From an uncultured bacterium (GTDB lineage: Bacteria > Bacteroidota > Bacteroidia > Chitinophagales > Chitinophagaceae), in assembly GCA_903826405.1 (NCBI GenBank), contig CAIKEH010000008.1:1-64000 (forward strand): a stretch of 64,000 bases of DNA. Reading direction: 5' to 3'. A model generated the notes under the pieces. That model worked only from the letters and a program-made list of their open reading frames with translations, was not told the DNA's origin and made no database searches. This document shows, piece after piece, positions 25,847 through 34,979 of this stretch (position 1 is the stretch's first letter; every line of letters begins with the position of its first letter). A program made the translations under genes and the position numbers.

Positions 25847-26794
25847 ATGAACAGATCGAATAGCGCTGCATTACATACGGATACGATCAAGCGTCTTTCC
25901 GCAGAATTGGGTTTCGATCATTGCGGTATAGCAAAAGCACGCATGTTAGATGAAGATGCCCGCCGACTGGAGCAATGGCTGACCAAGGGCATGCATGGCG
26001 ATATGGGTTATATGGAAAGAAATTTCGACCTCCGTGTTGACCCGACAAAACTCGTTCCGGGTGCCCGATCTGTTGTTACACTTCTGGTGAATCATTTTCC
26101 TGCTGAAACTCAACGCCATGATGGCCCGAAAATAGCCCGGTATGCATACGGTCAAGATTATCATGAAGTGATCCGTTCCAAATTGAACGAACTCCTCAAG
26201 AGATTATCCGTTACGACAGGGCCACTACAAGCCCGGGGATTCGTGGATTCAGCGCCGGTTCTGGAACGGAGTTGGGCGGTCCGAAGCGGACTAGGATGGG
26301 TCGGCAAGAACGGCAACCTCATTTCGCGAAAAGGTGGATCATACTTCTTCATCGCCGTGCTCATCCTTGATCTGGATCTCGTATACGATGACCCATTCCC
26401 CACGGATCACTGCGGCACTTGCACCCGTTGCGTGGACAATTGTCCCACCGATGCCATCCTCCCAAACAAAGTCGTGGACGGAAGCAGGTGCATCTCCTAC
26501 TTCACAATAGAATTGAAAGAACTGATCATTCCTGAAGAGATGAAAGGTCGATTCGGCGACTGGGCATTCGGCTGCGATATCTGTCAGGAGGTTTGCCCTT
26601 GGAACCGGTTCGCTGAACCCACCAAAATGGAAGCGTTTGATCCCATAAGGGAGGTCATGGAATTCAGCTATTCGGATTGGGAGGCCCTCACTGAAGATGC
26701 TTTCAAAATAACCTTTCGCCATTCCCCGATCAAAAGGGCGGGATTCAAAGGGATCCAGCGGAACCTCAGATTCATCAGAAAGGAAGAATCCTGA
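25847..26794 (+). CDS. queG: Epoxyqueuosine reductase QueG
   Basis: QueG carries out the last step of queuosine synthesis on tRNA, reducing epoxyqueuosine with a cobalamin and two 4Fe-4S clusters. Both cluster motifs are complete: CGTCTRCVDNCPTDAI and CDICQEVCPWN. The N-terminal domain has LGFDHCGIAKA and the cobalamin-binding region SVVTLLVNHFP to RYAYGQDYHEV. Its 315 residues are typical of QueG without the C-terminal HEAT extension. No other que genes are in the window. Confidence 0.95.
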   Translation: MNRSNSAALHTDTIKRLSAELGFDHCGIAKARMLDEDARRLEQWLTKGMHGDMGYMERNFDLRVDPTKLVPGARSVVTLLVNHFPAETQRHDGPKIARYAYGQDYHEVIRSKLNELLKRLSVTTGPLQARGFVDSAPVLERSWAVRSGLGWVGKNGNLISRKGGSYFFIAVLILDLDLVYDDPFPTDHCGTCTRCVDNCPTDAILPNKVVDGSRCISYFTIELKELIIPEEMKGRFGDWAFGCDICQEVCPWNRFAEPTKMEAFDPIREVMEFSYSDWEALTEDAFKITFRHSPIKRAGFKGIQRNLRFIRKEES

Positions 26795-26899
26795 AATGGC
26801 GGATCGGGGCCATTGAAGCGCCTGGCATCATCCCTTTCGGACCAAATGCATTCAGGAACATCATTTCATAAACTTTATAGAGGATGATGAACAGATGTC

Positions 26900-26919
26900 C
26901 ATATGACCAGGGTCATATG
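26900..26919. promoter_or_regulatory. Perfect 9+9 bp palindrome, candidate operator
   Basis: CATATGACC and GGTCATATG flank a 2-nt spacer, 44 bp upstream of the ATG at 26964. The size and symmetry fit a dimeric helix-turn-helix regulator site. No regulator gene is adjacent. Confidence 0.45.
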
Positions 26920-26963
26920 ATGCAAGCAAGGCCTGGCATATCATTACGGTAAAATCAACCATC

Positions 26964-27383
26964 ATGGACAAACCCACCCGCATAGTTGCCCAGGTATACG
27001 GTTATGCCGTATGCCTGGTCGCCGTCATCACCTTCCTCATCGCCACAACCAGTATCATCAGTTCTTTATCGGATCTGGGGGACCCTCTGCACGCCGGATA
27101 TAATTTCCAGAACTCACCCAGCCTCGCTTCTTTTCAGAATTACAAGATGGATCTGCTTCGTTCAGGACAACAGGATGCCGGCGCCTCCAGCAGGGCTTCC
27201 TATGTTCCTGATGATGCAACACTGCAAGCCATGTATGAAGCAGCAAAGAAGGAGAAAATCGACAAAGTCAATCACGATTCGAACAAGAGCATAAAGACCA
27301 GTGCGATCATGGTACTGCTTTCCCTGATCCTTTTCATCACGCACTGGCGGTGGATGCAGAAAAAAACCAGACAAGCTTCCTGA
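26964..27383 (+). CDS. Uncharacterised two-TM protein
   Basis: I do not recognise a family. The 139-residue protein has one membrane helix near the N-terminus (VCLVAVITFLIATTSIISS) and one near the C-terminus (SAIMVLLSLILFITHW). They flank a polar loop of about 65 residues (residues about 33-105), which would be periplasmic if both termini are inside. The gene is downstream of a palindromic candidate operator. It is convergent with the SRPBCC gene, and a CTGATCA/TGATCAG hairpin overlaps its stop codon. Confidence 0.72.
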   Translation: MDKPTRIVAQVYGYAVCLVAVITFLIATTSIISSLSDLGDPLHAGYNFQNSPSLASFQNYKMDLLRSGQQDAGASSRASYVPDDATLQAMYEAAKKEKIDKVNHDSNKSIKTSAIMVLLSLILFITHWRWMQKKTRQAS

Positions 27384-27396
27384 TCAGATTGATCAG
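27380..27396. terminator. Short hairpin between convergent genes
   Basis: A 7-bp stem with a 3-nt loop overlaps the stop codon of the gene ending at 27383. It may terminate or insulate both converging transcripts. There is no strong T-run. Confidence 0.35.
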
Positions 27397-27401
27397 AAAT
27401 C

Positions 27402-27914
27402 TCAATGTTCCTGAATTCGCTTGAATTCATTCAGGCTGGTCTGCAGGAGTGGGCCCTTCATGTCAGAAGCCATCATGCCATAGACCTTCTCCCAAGGATA
27501 CCATTTCAACTCCTCAATGAGATACCAGACCACTTGGACGGAATCGACCTGCCGTTGATCGACACTGAAACCCGTCCGGAATGGTTTTTCACCAGCCAAT
27601 TCCATTTTCGTGGCAAGACCATGAGGATTCACTTCCTCGACAATGAAGGAATTAATCGAACCTCCGGCATTGGCCCAGTTGATTTTTTGCCCCTTGGTCA
27701 ATGCGCCGGATACTGGCATATGAGCATCTTTCATCAGCAGATTCCATTCAGGCCAGGTGGAAGCATCCAGAATAGCCGCCATAATACTGTCGGAACGGCC
27801 ATGAACCACTACCCAACGGGAGGTCATGACCCGACCTGGTAGCAAGGACGAAATCGCCAATAAGACCACGGACAGCCCAATTAGAGTGATCAGGAAAGGT
27901 TTGAAAAAACGCAT
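27402..27914 (-). CDS. Membrane-anchored SRPBCC-domain protein
   Basis: From the ATG at 27914 there is an N-terminal membrane helix (FLITLIGLSVVLLAISSLL). A START/SRPBCC-like domain follows: residues SDSIMAAILDASTWPEWNLL open the helix-grip fold, and its last helix is PLLQTSLNEFKRIQE. Such domains bind hydrophobic ligands in a deep pocket. The family label polyketide cyclase/dehydrase is structural only. It follows the ABC permease gene by 40 bp and may be in the same operon. Confidence 0.78.
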   Translation of the reverse strand: MRFFKPFLITLIGLSVVLLAISSLLPGRVMTSRWVVVHGRSDSIMAAILDASTWPEWNLLMKDAHMPVSGALTKGQKINWANAGGSINSFIVEEVNPHGLATKMELAGEKPFRTGFSVDQRQVDSVQVVWYLIEELKWYPWEKVYGMMASDMKGPLLQTSLNEFKRIQEH

Positions 27915-27954
27915 GAAGGTTGGGTATTTTAGAACCTGGAGAATGGGGAACCGA

Positions 27955-29052
27955 TCACTCCCAGCGGAAGACCTTGATGGCAACGGCGTAAACGACAATC
28001 CCCCAAAGCCCGAGTATGCCTAATTGCCTGCCACAATCCCAAATATGAGCCCCTTCAAATGCCACATTACGCATCGCCTCATTGAGGTGTGAAAGGGGGA
28101 GTATCTGACATAGGGGTTGCAGCCAAGCAGGAAAATTGTCTATGGGGAAGAAGGTACCTGCAAGAAGGAACTGTGGCAAAGTCACCAGATTTGCAAAAGG
28201 AGGTATTGCGCTTTCACTACCAGCCAGTCCACTTACGATAAAACCGAATCCCATGAATACCACGAGACCAATCAAACTCAACACCAGCAGTTCAAAGAAC
28301 GTGAGCCATCCGTGTATGAGCGTGAACTTGAATGCGAAGTGCCCGATAGACAGGATGACAATGGCCGTGATCATCTGGAATACCACTCGACCCAACCCTT
28401 CACCGAATATGATGTATGGCCTGCGGACGGGCGTTGCAAAGAATCGTTTCAACACCAGAGTCTGACGAAGATTGAAAAAGATGAAGGCCACCCCGAATAC
28501 ACCGGCACTGAGTAAGGAGAAACCGAGCTGCCCCGGAAGAATGAAATCGATTGTGCGGTACTCCCTGCCCGGTATCACTTTTTCTTCTTGATAGGCATAT
28601 ACAGGCTTATTGGGATCATCCTTTCGATCCAATTGGCTGATAACCTGTTGGATGATGGAATGGAGCAGCCCGATGCGGTCAGCGGCAGCAGTAGATGTAC
28701 GGAGGCCGACCTTGTATTTGGGATATCCTGCTGGATTCACCGGCTGAATATTGATGATCGCAGTTATCCTCCCTTTTTCCAATTCCTCACTGACCTCTTT
28801 ATCAGATTTCACTACAACTTTGAGGTTCTCTTTTGCGATCAGGGAGTCGTAAAGGGGATTATGTATATCTGATTCCTTGCTGAATGACACGCGTATGACC
28901 GGTGTAGATGAACTCAGGAACCCGAAAACCAATATGAAAATCAATGGGAAAAGAAAACTGAAAATGACCGCTGAAGGGCTGCGGAAGATCGCTTTTAAGC
29001 TTGCTTTGGCGATGGCCAGCATCGCTTTGAACTGGCTGTAAGGTTTCAACAT
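27955..29052 (-). CDS. ABC-2 type transporter permease
   Basis: This is an ABC-2 (DrrB/NodJ-like) permease of 365 residues. One membrane helix near the N-terminus (AVIFSFLFPLIFILVFGF) is followed by an extracytoplasmic domain of about 150 residues. Five further helices follow, with conserved LPGQLGFSLLSAGVFGVAF and a final PLSHLNEAMRNVAFEG segment. I chose the ATG at 29052 because upstream in-frame sequence overlaps sppA and is not transporter-like. The ATPase it needs is not adjacent, and none of the right type is in the window. Substrate is unknown. Confidence 0.86.
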   Translation of the reverse strand: MLKPYSQFKAMLAIAKASLKAIFRSPSAVIFSFLFPLIFILVFGFLSSSTPVIRVSFSKESDIHNPLYDSLIAKENLKVVVKSDKEVSEELEKGRITAIINIQPVNPAGYPKYKVGLRTSTAAADRIGLLHSIIQQVISQLDRKDDPNKPVYAYQEEKVIPGREYRTIDFILPGQLGFSLLSAGVFGVAFIFFNLRQTLVLKRFFATPVRRPYIIFGEGLGRVVFQMITAIVILSIGHFAFKFTLIHGWLTFFELLVLSLIGLVVFMGFGFIVSGLAGSESAIPPFANLVTLPQFLLAGTFFPIDNFPAWLQPLCQILPLSHLNEAMRNVAFEGAHIWDCGRQLGILGLWGIVVYAVAIKVFRWE

Positions 29053-29167
29053 CAACTCCACATTGAGCGGCAAATGTACCTCAAAATGACCTGAATCGGA
29101 CATCCATTTTAAGGCGTTTGTATCAGTAAATGATCGTATGTGGGCCGCCCGGTTGAAACGACAATGA

Positions 29168-30937
29168 TCAATGTATGGAGATGGTGGCAGGAATTCGGGC
29201 CATAACTTCACCACTGCTTTCCTTGAGGTGCCGCACTTCCTTGAATAAACGGAACTCCTCTGTTCCCATTTCCTGCTCCAGAATGGAAGCACGATAATAT
29301 CGGGAATATCCGTTACGTATGACATCGAAAATAGATCTGGGGTCTGGATATTCCCTGACGGAATAATCCTTCAATTTGGCTAAACCAGCCGCAGCCCGGA
29401 GTGCGTCGTCCAAGTGTCCCAACCTGTCCACGAGTCCGTTGGCCACAGCATGATTTCCCGTCCATACCCTACCCTGGGCTATACTGTCGATATAGGCCAT
29501 ATCCTTTTTCCTGCCCTTAGCCACCCGACCTTTGAAATCGGCATAAATCCGATCTACTTCATTTTGTATGAATCCCTTTTCGGATGTGGTCAATGGACGG
29601 GTCACGGTCATGGCATCTGCATGTTCAGCGGTTTTGACGCCATCGAAAGTGATGCCGAGTTTGTTCTTCAACATCGCCTGGAAATTGGGAACTATGGCAA
29701 ACACTCCGATGGAACCGGTGAGTGTATTGGGTTCTGCAAAAATGCTGTCCGCATCGCAGGCAATGTAATAGCCACCACTGGCTGCCAGATCACCCATAGA
29801 CACCACAACGGGTTTCCCTGCGCTGCGGGTAAGTTCAAGTTCACGCCATATGATCTCGCTGGCCAGACTGCTGCCACCGGGGGAATTGATGCGCAGGACG
29901 ATGGCCTTCACCTCGTCATTGTAACGCAGTTTGCGAATCAGTGAACGATAGTCGTCGGAAGCGATCTGCCCTTCTTCTCCTTTCCCATATACGATCTCCC
30001 CATCGGCATAAACCAAAGCGATCTTGTCTTTTGACGTCCGGGCTTGCATCGACGCAGAGGCAAGATATGCTGAGGGGAGCAGGAATTCTATTTTGTCCGA
30101 ATTACCGATATGGAGCAGTTCCTTGATCTCATCCTTCACTTGGTCATCATAGCGGGCGCCATCAATCAATTTTAGTCGGACGGCATCCTCAGAAGTTGCA
30201 GCAGACATGTTGTTAGCAAAGCCATGAAGGGAGCCCGTATCCACCTTGCGGGCTTCGGCGGTCTGCATCAGAAAGCCATTATACATGTCTCCCAACCAAT
30301 GTTCCGTTTGAACCTTATTGGCAACTGTCATCTTTTCTTCACGGAAAGGTTCAGTGGCGCTTTTGTATTTACCGTCATAAAAGATCTGCGGCTCGATCTC
30401 CAGCTTTTTCAACAGTGTCTTGAAATAAGCGAACTGGACGGAAAAGCCCCTCCAGTCAAGCATCCCCTTGGGATTGCAATAGATTTTTCCCGCCGCATTG
30501 GCCACGTGATATGCGCTCTGGGACATGACATCTCCATAAGCGATCACGAATTTGCCACTTTGCCTGAACTGCATCAAGGCATCCCTGATCTCCTCGCTGG
30601 AAGCGAATCCGTTAGCATTATCATTCGCGAGTAGGTAGATTCCTTTTACCGCACTATCCGTTGCACTTTTCCGGATGACCTTGACCAGATCGTACAGCGC
30701 CGTGGCTTCCTCACCACTATTACCGGTAAACAGGGCAAAAGGGTTTTCCACCTTGTGCTCCGGGTAATGCAAAGACAGGTCTATGTACAGGACCGAGCGT
30801 GCAGAAACGGGTTGACTGTCGTGGCTCGTGATCCCGGATGCTGCCGTCAATAGAATCACCATCGCCAGACTGAAGAAAACCACGATCGCCAGAAGTGCCG
30901 CGAGAAAGAATTTCAGGAAACTGCGCAAGTACACCAA
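29168..30937 (-). CDS. sppA: Signal peptide peptidase SppA, long form
   Basis: SppA is an inner-membrane serine protease of the S49 family that degrades released signal peptides in the periplasm. It has one N-terminal membrane helix and two tandem S49 domains. The Lys general base is expected in FYDGKYKSATEPF of the first domain. The nucleophile serine lies in DLAASGGYYIACDAD, about residue 387, in the second. Oxyanion segment NSPGGSSLAS and FAEPNTLTGSIGVF are also present. The 589-residue length fits the 67-kDa E. coli-type enzyme. Confidence 0.95.
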   Translation of the reverse strand: MVYLRSFLKFFLAALLAIVVFFSLAMVILLTAASGITSHDSQPVSARSVLYIDLSLHYPEHKVENPFALFTGNSGEEATALYDLVKVIRKSATDSAVKGIYLLANDNANGFASSEEIRDALMQFRQSGKFVIAYGDVMSQSAYHVANAAGKIYCNPKGMLDWRGFSVQFAYFKTLLKKLEIEPQIFYDGKYKSATEPFREEKMTVANKVQTEHWLGDMYNGFLMQTAEARKVDTGSLHGFANNMSAATSEDAVRLKLIDGARYDDQVKDEIKELLHIGNSDKIEFLLPSAYLASASMQARTSKDKIALVYADGEIVYGKGEEGQIASDDYRSLIRKLRYNDEVKAIVLRINSPGGSSLASEIIWRELELTRSAGKPVVVSMGDLAASGGYYIACDADSIFAEPNTLTGSIGVFAIVPNFQAMLKNKLGITFDGVKTAEHADAMTVTRPLTTSEKGFIQNEVDRIYADFKGRVAKGRKKDMAYIDSIAQGRVWTGNHAVANGLVDRLGHLDDALRAAAGLAKLKDYSVREYPDPRSIFDVIRNGYSRYYRASILEQEMGTEEFRLFKEVRHLKESSGEVMARIPATISIH

Positions 30938-30988
30938 ATTTGAAGGATAAAAGTAAGATATTTGAAATACCCTCGGGCAAAAGGCTGT

Positions 30989-31492
30989 ATGAACAAGGCA
31001 TATTTATTGATAGGTGGCAACATGGGCGACCGGGAGGTTACCCTGTCCGCCACCAGGGACTTGATAGCGGCGTCCTGTGGGAACATAATTGCCCTTTCTT
31101 CTCTTTATGCGACAGCTGCTTGGGGCAAGACCGAACAACCGGAATTTCTGAACCAGGCATTGTTACTGGAAACACGGCTCGACGAGGTTTCACTTCTAGA
31201 TCAGTTACTCTATATCGAGAAAAAGCTGGGCCGGACCCGACAAGAGAGATATGGGCCACGCATCATCGATATTGATATCCTGTTTTTCAATGACAGCATC
31301 ATCAAGAAACCCCAACTGAACATCCCGCATCCACATATGGGAACCCGAAGATTCGTACTGGAACCATTGGATGAGATCGCATCCAATTTTCGTCATCCCG
31401 CCAACGGGCTGACCGTGCATGAAATGCTGGCCGAATGCACGGATCCCCTCCCTGTTAATAAATTGAAGTCCATTGTGCATAACAAGCCCTGA
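30989..31492 (+). CDS. folK: HPPK, 6-hydroxymethyl-dihydropterin pyrophosphokinase
   Basis: FolK transfers pyrophosphate from ATP to 6-hydroxymethyl-7,8-dihydropterin in folate synthesis. The signatures AYLLIGGNMGDRE, EFLNQALLLET and RYGPRIIDIDILFFND (the last with paired metal-binding aspartates) are present, as is the C-terminal LNIPHPHMGTRRFVLEPL. The ATG at 30989 gives 167 residues and starts directly at the first strand. It diverges from sppA and precedes a deoxynucleoside kinase by 36 bp. Confidence 0.95.
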   Translation: MNKAYLLIGGNMGDREVTLSATRDLIAASCGNIIALSSLYATAAWGKTEQPEFLNQALLLETRLDEVSLLDQLLYIEKKLGRTRQERYGPRIIDIDILFFNDSIIKKPQLNIPHPHMGTRRFVLEPLDEIASNFRHPANGLTVHEMLAECTDPLPVNKLKSIVHNKP

Positions 31493-31511
31493 GCGTTCAA
31501 GTGTGCTGATT

Positions 31512-31519
31512 TAAGTTTG
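31512..31519 (+). promoter_or_regulatory. -7-like box before the deoxynucleoside kinase gene
   Basis: TAAGTTTG matches TAnnTTTG and lies 9 bp before the ATG at 31529. It could give the kinase gene its own transcript with almost no leader, besides readthrough from folK. No -33 box was found. Confidence 0.35.
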
Positions 31520-31528
31520 AGATGTCTT

Positions 31529-32161
31529 ATGAATTACCACTTTATCACCATCGAGGGCAATATCGGTGCGGGCAAAACCACATTGGCCCACCTGCTCGCA
31601 AAACACTACAACGCCCGCCTTGTACTGGAGGCCTTTGCAGACAACCCTTTCCTTGCTAAATTCTATGAAAACCCCCAGCAAATGGCTTTCCCGCTGGAAC
31701 TTTTCTTCATGGCAGAAAGATATAAACAGCTCAAGGACCTCCTTTCTCAAAAAGACCTTTTCCAGAATATCACCATCTCAGATTATCTCTTCACCAAATG
31801 CCTGCTTTTTGCGAAAGTCAATCTACAGGACGATGAATTCAGACTCTATCAGCGCCTTTATGACATCATACATCAGCAGGTGGTACAACCAGATCTGCTG
31901 ATTTATCTGCATGCTCCCGTTCAAAAACTGCAGGAGAACATCCGAAAGCGTAAACGCGCTTATGAACAGAACATTTCCAACGAGTACCTGTTCAATATCC
32001 AGGAGACTTATACCCAATACATCCGCCAGCACCACGTGAAGACACTGTTCATCGACGCTTCCAATGCCGACTTCCTCGGGAACGAGAAGCACCTGAAAGT
32101 CATCATCGAAGCACTCGAACATGACTATGGTGATGGGCAACACTATCTCTCACTGCCCTGA
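31529..32161 (+). CDS. Deoxynucleoside kinase
   Basis: The protein is a dNK-family kinase that phosphorylates deoxynucleosides to monophosphates for salvage. The P-loop is EGNIGAGKTT. Other family features are the substrate region EAFADNPFLAKFYENP, the ISDYLFTKCLLFAK motif (DRS-like region) and the lid arginines in IRKRKRAYEQNI. Its 210 residues are normal. The ATG at 31529 starts at the first strand (MNYHFITIEG). Sequence alone does not tell whether it prefers dA, dG or dC. Confidence 0.9.
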   Translation: MNYHFITIEGNIGAGKTTLAHLLAKHYNARLVLEAFADNPFLAKFYENPQQMAFPLELFFMAERYKQLKDLLSQKDLFQNITISDYLFTKCLLFAKVNLQDDEFRLYQRLYDIIHQQVVQPDLLIYLHAPVQKLQENIRKRKRAYEQNISNEYLFNIQETYTQYIRQHHVKTLFIDASNADFLGNEKHLKVIIEALEHDYGDGQHYLSLP

Positions 32162-32177
32162 TACCACCTAACGACAG

Positions 32178-33458
32178 ATGGATAAGCGGGAGGATTTCGG
32201 TACTTTCGCGACGATGCCCCTGCAACCCAAGCATAATGTTCTGGCCGCACTTCAGCATATTCCATTCCGCACCTATATCCTCTCCCGCTTCTTTTTCATT
32301 TTCGTCCTGAACATGCAGGCCACACTGATCAGTTGGACCGTATATGACCTGACAAAAGACCCCTTCAGCATAGGCCTAATCGGTCTGGTCGAGTTCGTTC
32401 CTGCATTCGCCATGGCTTTCTATGCCGGTCATGTGATCGATCGATCCGACAAAAGGGATCTGCTGCTATACGCCATATTAGGGAATCTGTTGGTGACCGC
32501 CGTCCTCTGCTTCATCACGAGCCACTATGCTCGTGCCCAGTTTCGCTCTTCCTGGCTACTTTGGATCATTTATACCATGTCTTTCTGCACAGGAATCCTT
32601 CGGGCATTCAGTGGACCTACTTCCTTTGCCTTGGTCAGCCATCTCGTTCCTAAGGTACATCTGTCCAGTGCCATCACCTGGCATAGCGGGAGTTGGCAGG
32701 TGGCTGCTGTTTCCGGCCCAGCGCTGGGCGGGTTGCTTTATGGATTCGTGGGCACCACACCCACATTCTATCTCATGCTGAGCCTGATGACCATTTCCGC
32801 AATAGCCGCATTCTTCATCCCTGCACAACCTCCTATCAGAACTTCCCGGGAGGAATCCATCACCCAAAGCATCAAGCAGGGATTCCGATTCGTATGGCAT
32901 ACGCGGGAGGTACTCGGTGCGCTCAGCCTGGATCTTTTTGCGGTCTTCTTCGGCGGAGCAACAGCCCTTCTCCCCTATTTTTCAGACGCGATCCTGCATG
33001 CAGGTCCCTCAGGATTAGGAATCCTCCGTTCAGCACCTGCTCTTGGAGGTGTCGCGGTCATGCTTCTGCTAACCCTTAGACCCATGCACCGGCAACAAGG
33101 TAGGATCATGTTCTACTGTGTCGCTGGTTTCGGCATCTGTATCATCACCTTCGGTTTATCCCAAAGTTTCTGGATATCCTTTGCCGCACTTTTCCTTTCC
33201 GGCCTACTGGATGGTATCTCTGTTATCGTACGATCCACCATCCTGCAAATGAGGACCCCGGACAATATGCGCGGTCGCGTAGCCTCGCTGAACAGTATTT
33301 TCATCATGTCCTCGAACGAACTCGGGGCTTTTGAAAGTGGATTCACCGCCAAATTAATGGGTGTGGTGCCTGCAGTTATCTTCGGAGGCTGTATGACCAT
33401 AGCCGTTACCATCGCTACCTGGTTCAAAGCCCCCACCCTGCGCGATCTCGAGTATTGA
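32178..33458 (+). CDS. MFS transporter (EntS-like MFS_3 group)
   Basis: This is a major facilitator superfamily protein of 426 residues with about 12 membrane helices. It resembles the MFS_3/enterobactin-exporter-like group, seen as FGLIGLVEFVPAF-type helix 2 and the loop-2-3 motif GHVIDRSDKRDLL. Later segments include GPALGGLLYGFVG and the cytoplasmic RTPDNMRGRVASLNS. It is likely a small-molecule exporter, substrate unknown. An in-frame ATG at 32214 is an alternative start and leaves a normal first helix. The gene is 16 bp after the kinase gene. Confidence 0.87.
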   Translation: MDKREDFGTFATMPLQPKHNVLAALQHIPFRTYILSRFFFIFVLNMQATLISWTVYDLTKDPFSIGLIGLVEFVPAFAMAFYAGHVIDRSDKRDLLLYAILGNLLVTAVLCFITSHYARAQFRSSWLLWIIYTMSFCTGILRAFSGPTSFALVSHLVPKVHLSSAITWHSGSWQVAAVSGPALGGLLYGFVGTTPTFYLMLSLMTISAIAAFFIPAQPPIRTSREESITQSIKQGFRFVWHTREVLGALSLDLFAVFFGGATALLPYFSDAILHAGPSGLGILRSAPALGGVAVMLLLTLRPMHRQQGRIMFYCVAGFGICIITFGLSQSFWISFAALFLSGLLDGISVIVRSTILQMRTPDNMRGRVASLNSIFIMSSNELGAFESGFTAKLMGVVPAVIFGGCMTIAVTIATWFKAPTLRDLEY

Positions 33459-33531
33459 ACTTGACGGACATGGCCCTCCTCAAAGAACACAAGACATTTA
33501 AGTTCTATCCTTTAGTTAACTTTACAGATCC

Positions 33532-34440
33532 ATGGAATCTTTAAGGGAACAACTGCTCATATTGATCAGCACACCGCTGTATTTGGTCATTATAGGGATC
33601 GAGGTTATCCTGAGCAATTATCGTCATCGAAAGTTGCATAGCTGGAAAGATAGTTTCACCAATTTCCTGTTGATGCTCTTGAACGGAGTCCTTGACCTGC
33701 TCGTGCGCGGCTTCACACTGATCCTGCTGGACTTCTGCTGGAGGCATCGTATCATCGGATGGCAACATGCAGTTGTCTATTGGGTCATGCTCACCGTTTT
33801 GGAAGACTTCATGTATTACTGGCTGCACAGATTCGATCATGAAGTCCGGCTCCTCTGGGCGGTTCATGTCACCCACCACTCATCCGAACAATACAATTTT
33901 ACGGTAGGTTTCCGATCCTCGGTTTTCCAGCCTTTGTACCGATTCATTTATTTCGCACCCCTGGGCTTCCTGGGTTTCCAGCCAGCGGATATCTTCTTCA
34001 TTTATTCTGCCACACAGATCTGGGGCATTTTCGTCCACACCCAATTGATCGACAAAATGGGTTGGCTTGAATACGTTCTGGTCACGCCCTCCCACCACCG
34101 GGTTCACCATGCCTCCAACCCGAAATACCTGGACCGGAACATGGGTATGTTCCTGATCGTATGGGACAAACTGTTTGGCACCTTTCAGCCAGAATTGCCA
34201 CCAGCTGACTACCAACCCATCCGATATGGACTCACCAAGCCACTGGAAAGGGATACACCCGGACATGTGATATTCCATGAATGGAGCGCCATGAAGAAAG
34301 ATCTGCTCCGTTCAGGATTAAGTTTCAGGGACAAACTGGGATATCTTCTGGGCCCTCCCGGTTGGAGTCATGACGAGTCGAGCCAGACGAGTGACCAGCT
34401 TCGCAAACTTGAAGAAGTAGAAGGAATCAAGAGCATGTAA
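33532..34440 (+). CDS. Sterol desaturase/fatty acid hydroxylase-family protein
   Basis: This integral membrane non-heme di-iron enzyme has the histidine clusters of the family: HRFDHE near residue 103, HVTHH near 118, and HHRVHH near 188. Three to four membrane helices surround them. In Bacteroidota the family hydroxylates or desaturates fatty acyl, carotenoid or sphingolipid chains. The substrate here is undetermined, as no lipid synthesis gene is adjacent. The 302-residue length is typical. Confidence 0.9.
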   Translation: MESLREQLLILISTPLYLVIIGIEVILSNYRHRKLHSWKDSFTNFLLMLLNGVLDLLVRGFTLILLDFCWRHRIIGWQHAVVYWVMLTVLEDFMYYWLHRFDHEVRLLWAVHVTHHSSEQYNFTVGFRSSVFQPLYRFIYFAPLGFLGFQPADIFFIYSATQIWGIFVHTQLIDKMGWLEYVLVTPSHHRVHHASNPKYLDRNMGMFLIVWDKLFGTFQPELPPADYQPIRYGLTKPLERDTPGHVIFHEWSAMKKDLLRSGLSFRDKLGYLLGPPGWSHDESSQTSDQLRKLEEVEGIKSM

Positions 34441-34481
34441 GAAGAGGCCCCTGCCCCCTCGTTCCTACAATGAAATGGAAT

Positions 34482-34967
34482 TCAGGATATTTTCACCATC
34501 AACTTCTCCAGAACGAAAAAGACAGCGGGACAGAAACTGGCATTTTTGAGTGTCAAAGCCTTCCTTTTGATGAGCACATCCTCATCCGTATAGGGGAAGC
34601 GTCTACAGTCTGAAGGTCGGTCATCATATATACTGCAGAAATTATCCGCCCCCAGAAAAGGACAGGGTGTGGACCTGACCACATAATCACCTTCATCGTC
34701 CAGATGGAGATATCGATCAATGAATTCACTTTCTCGCAACTTCAGCAAGCGACTGATGCGTTTGATGTCGGTCGTCTTGAATCGGGGAGAATAATTCTTG
34801 CAACAGGCAGCGCAGGCGAGACAATCGATCTGCCCAAAAGCCTCCTCATGGAGGTCAGGGAGTTCCTGGAGGACCTTGTTCTTGTCCGCCCTATCTAGAA
34901 AACGCTTGTGAAGCTTTTGCCTTTCTACAGACTTCTTCTCCCAATTCTTGAGCAATGGATCCACCAT
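34482..34967 (-). CDS. YkgJ-family cysteine-cluster protein
   Basis: This is a member of the YkgJ/CxxCxxCC family thought to bind zinc or an iron-sulfur centre. The motif CLACAACCKNYSPRF lies near residue 55. Further conserved cysteines occur in CPFLGADNFCSIYDDRPSDC followed by RRFPY. The protein has 161 residues from the ATG at 34967 and no membrane segment. A -7 box lies 4 nt upstream of that ATG. The role of the family is not established. Confidence 0.88.
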   Translation of the reverse strand: MVDPLLKNWEKKSVERQKLHKRFLDRADKNKVLQELPDLHEEAFGQIDCLACAACCKNYSPRFKTTDIKRISRLLKLRESEFIDRYLHLDDEGDYVVRSTPCPFLGADNFCSIYDDRPSDCRRFPYTDEDVLIKRKALTLKNASFCPAVFFVLEKLMVKIS

Positions 34968-34971
34968 AGTG

Positions 34972-34979
34972 CAAAGATA
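34972..34979 (-). promoter_or_regulatory. -7 promoter box of the YkgJ gene
   Basis: The minus strand reads TATCTTTG, a full consensus match ending 4 nt before the ATG at 34967. The predicted transcription start falls on the start codon. Confidence 0.45.
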
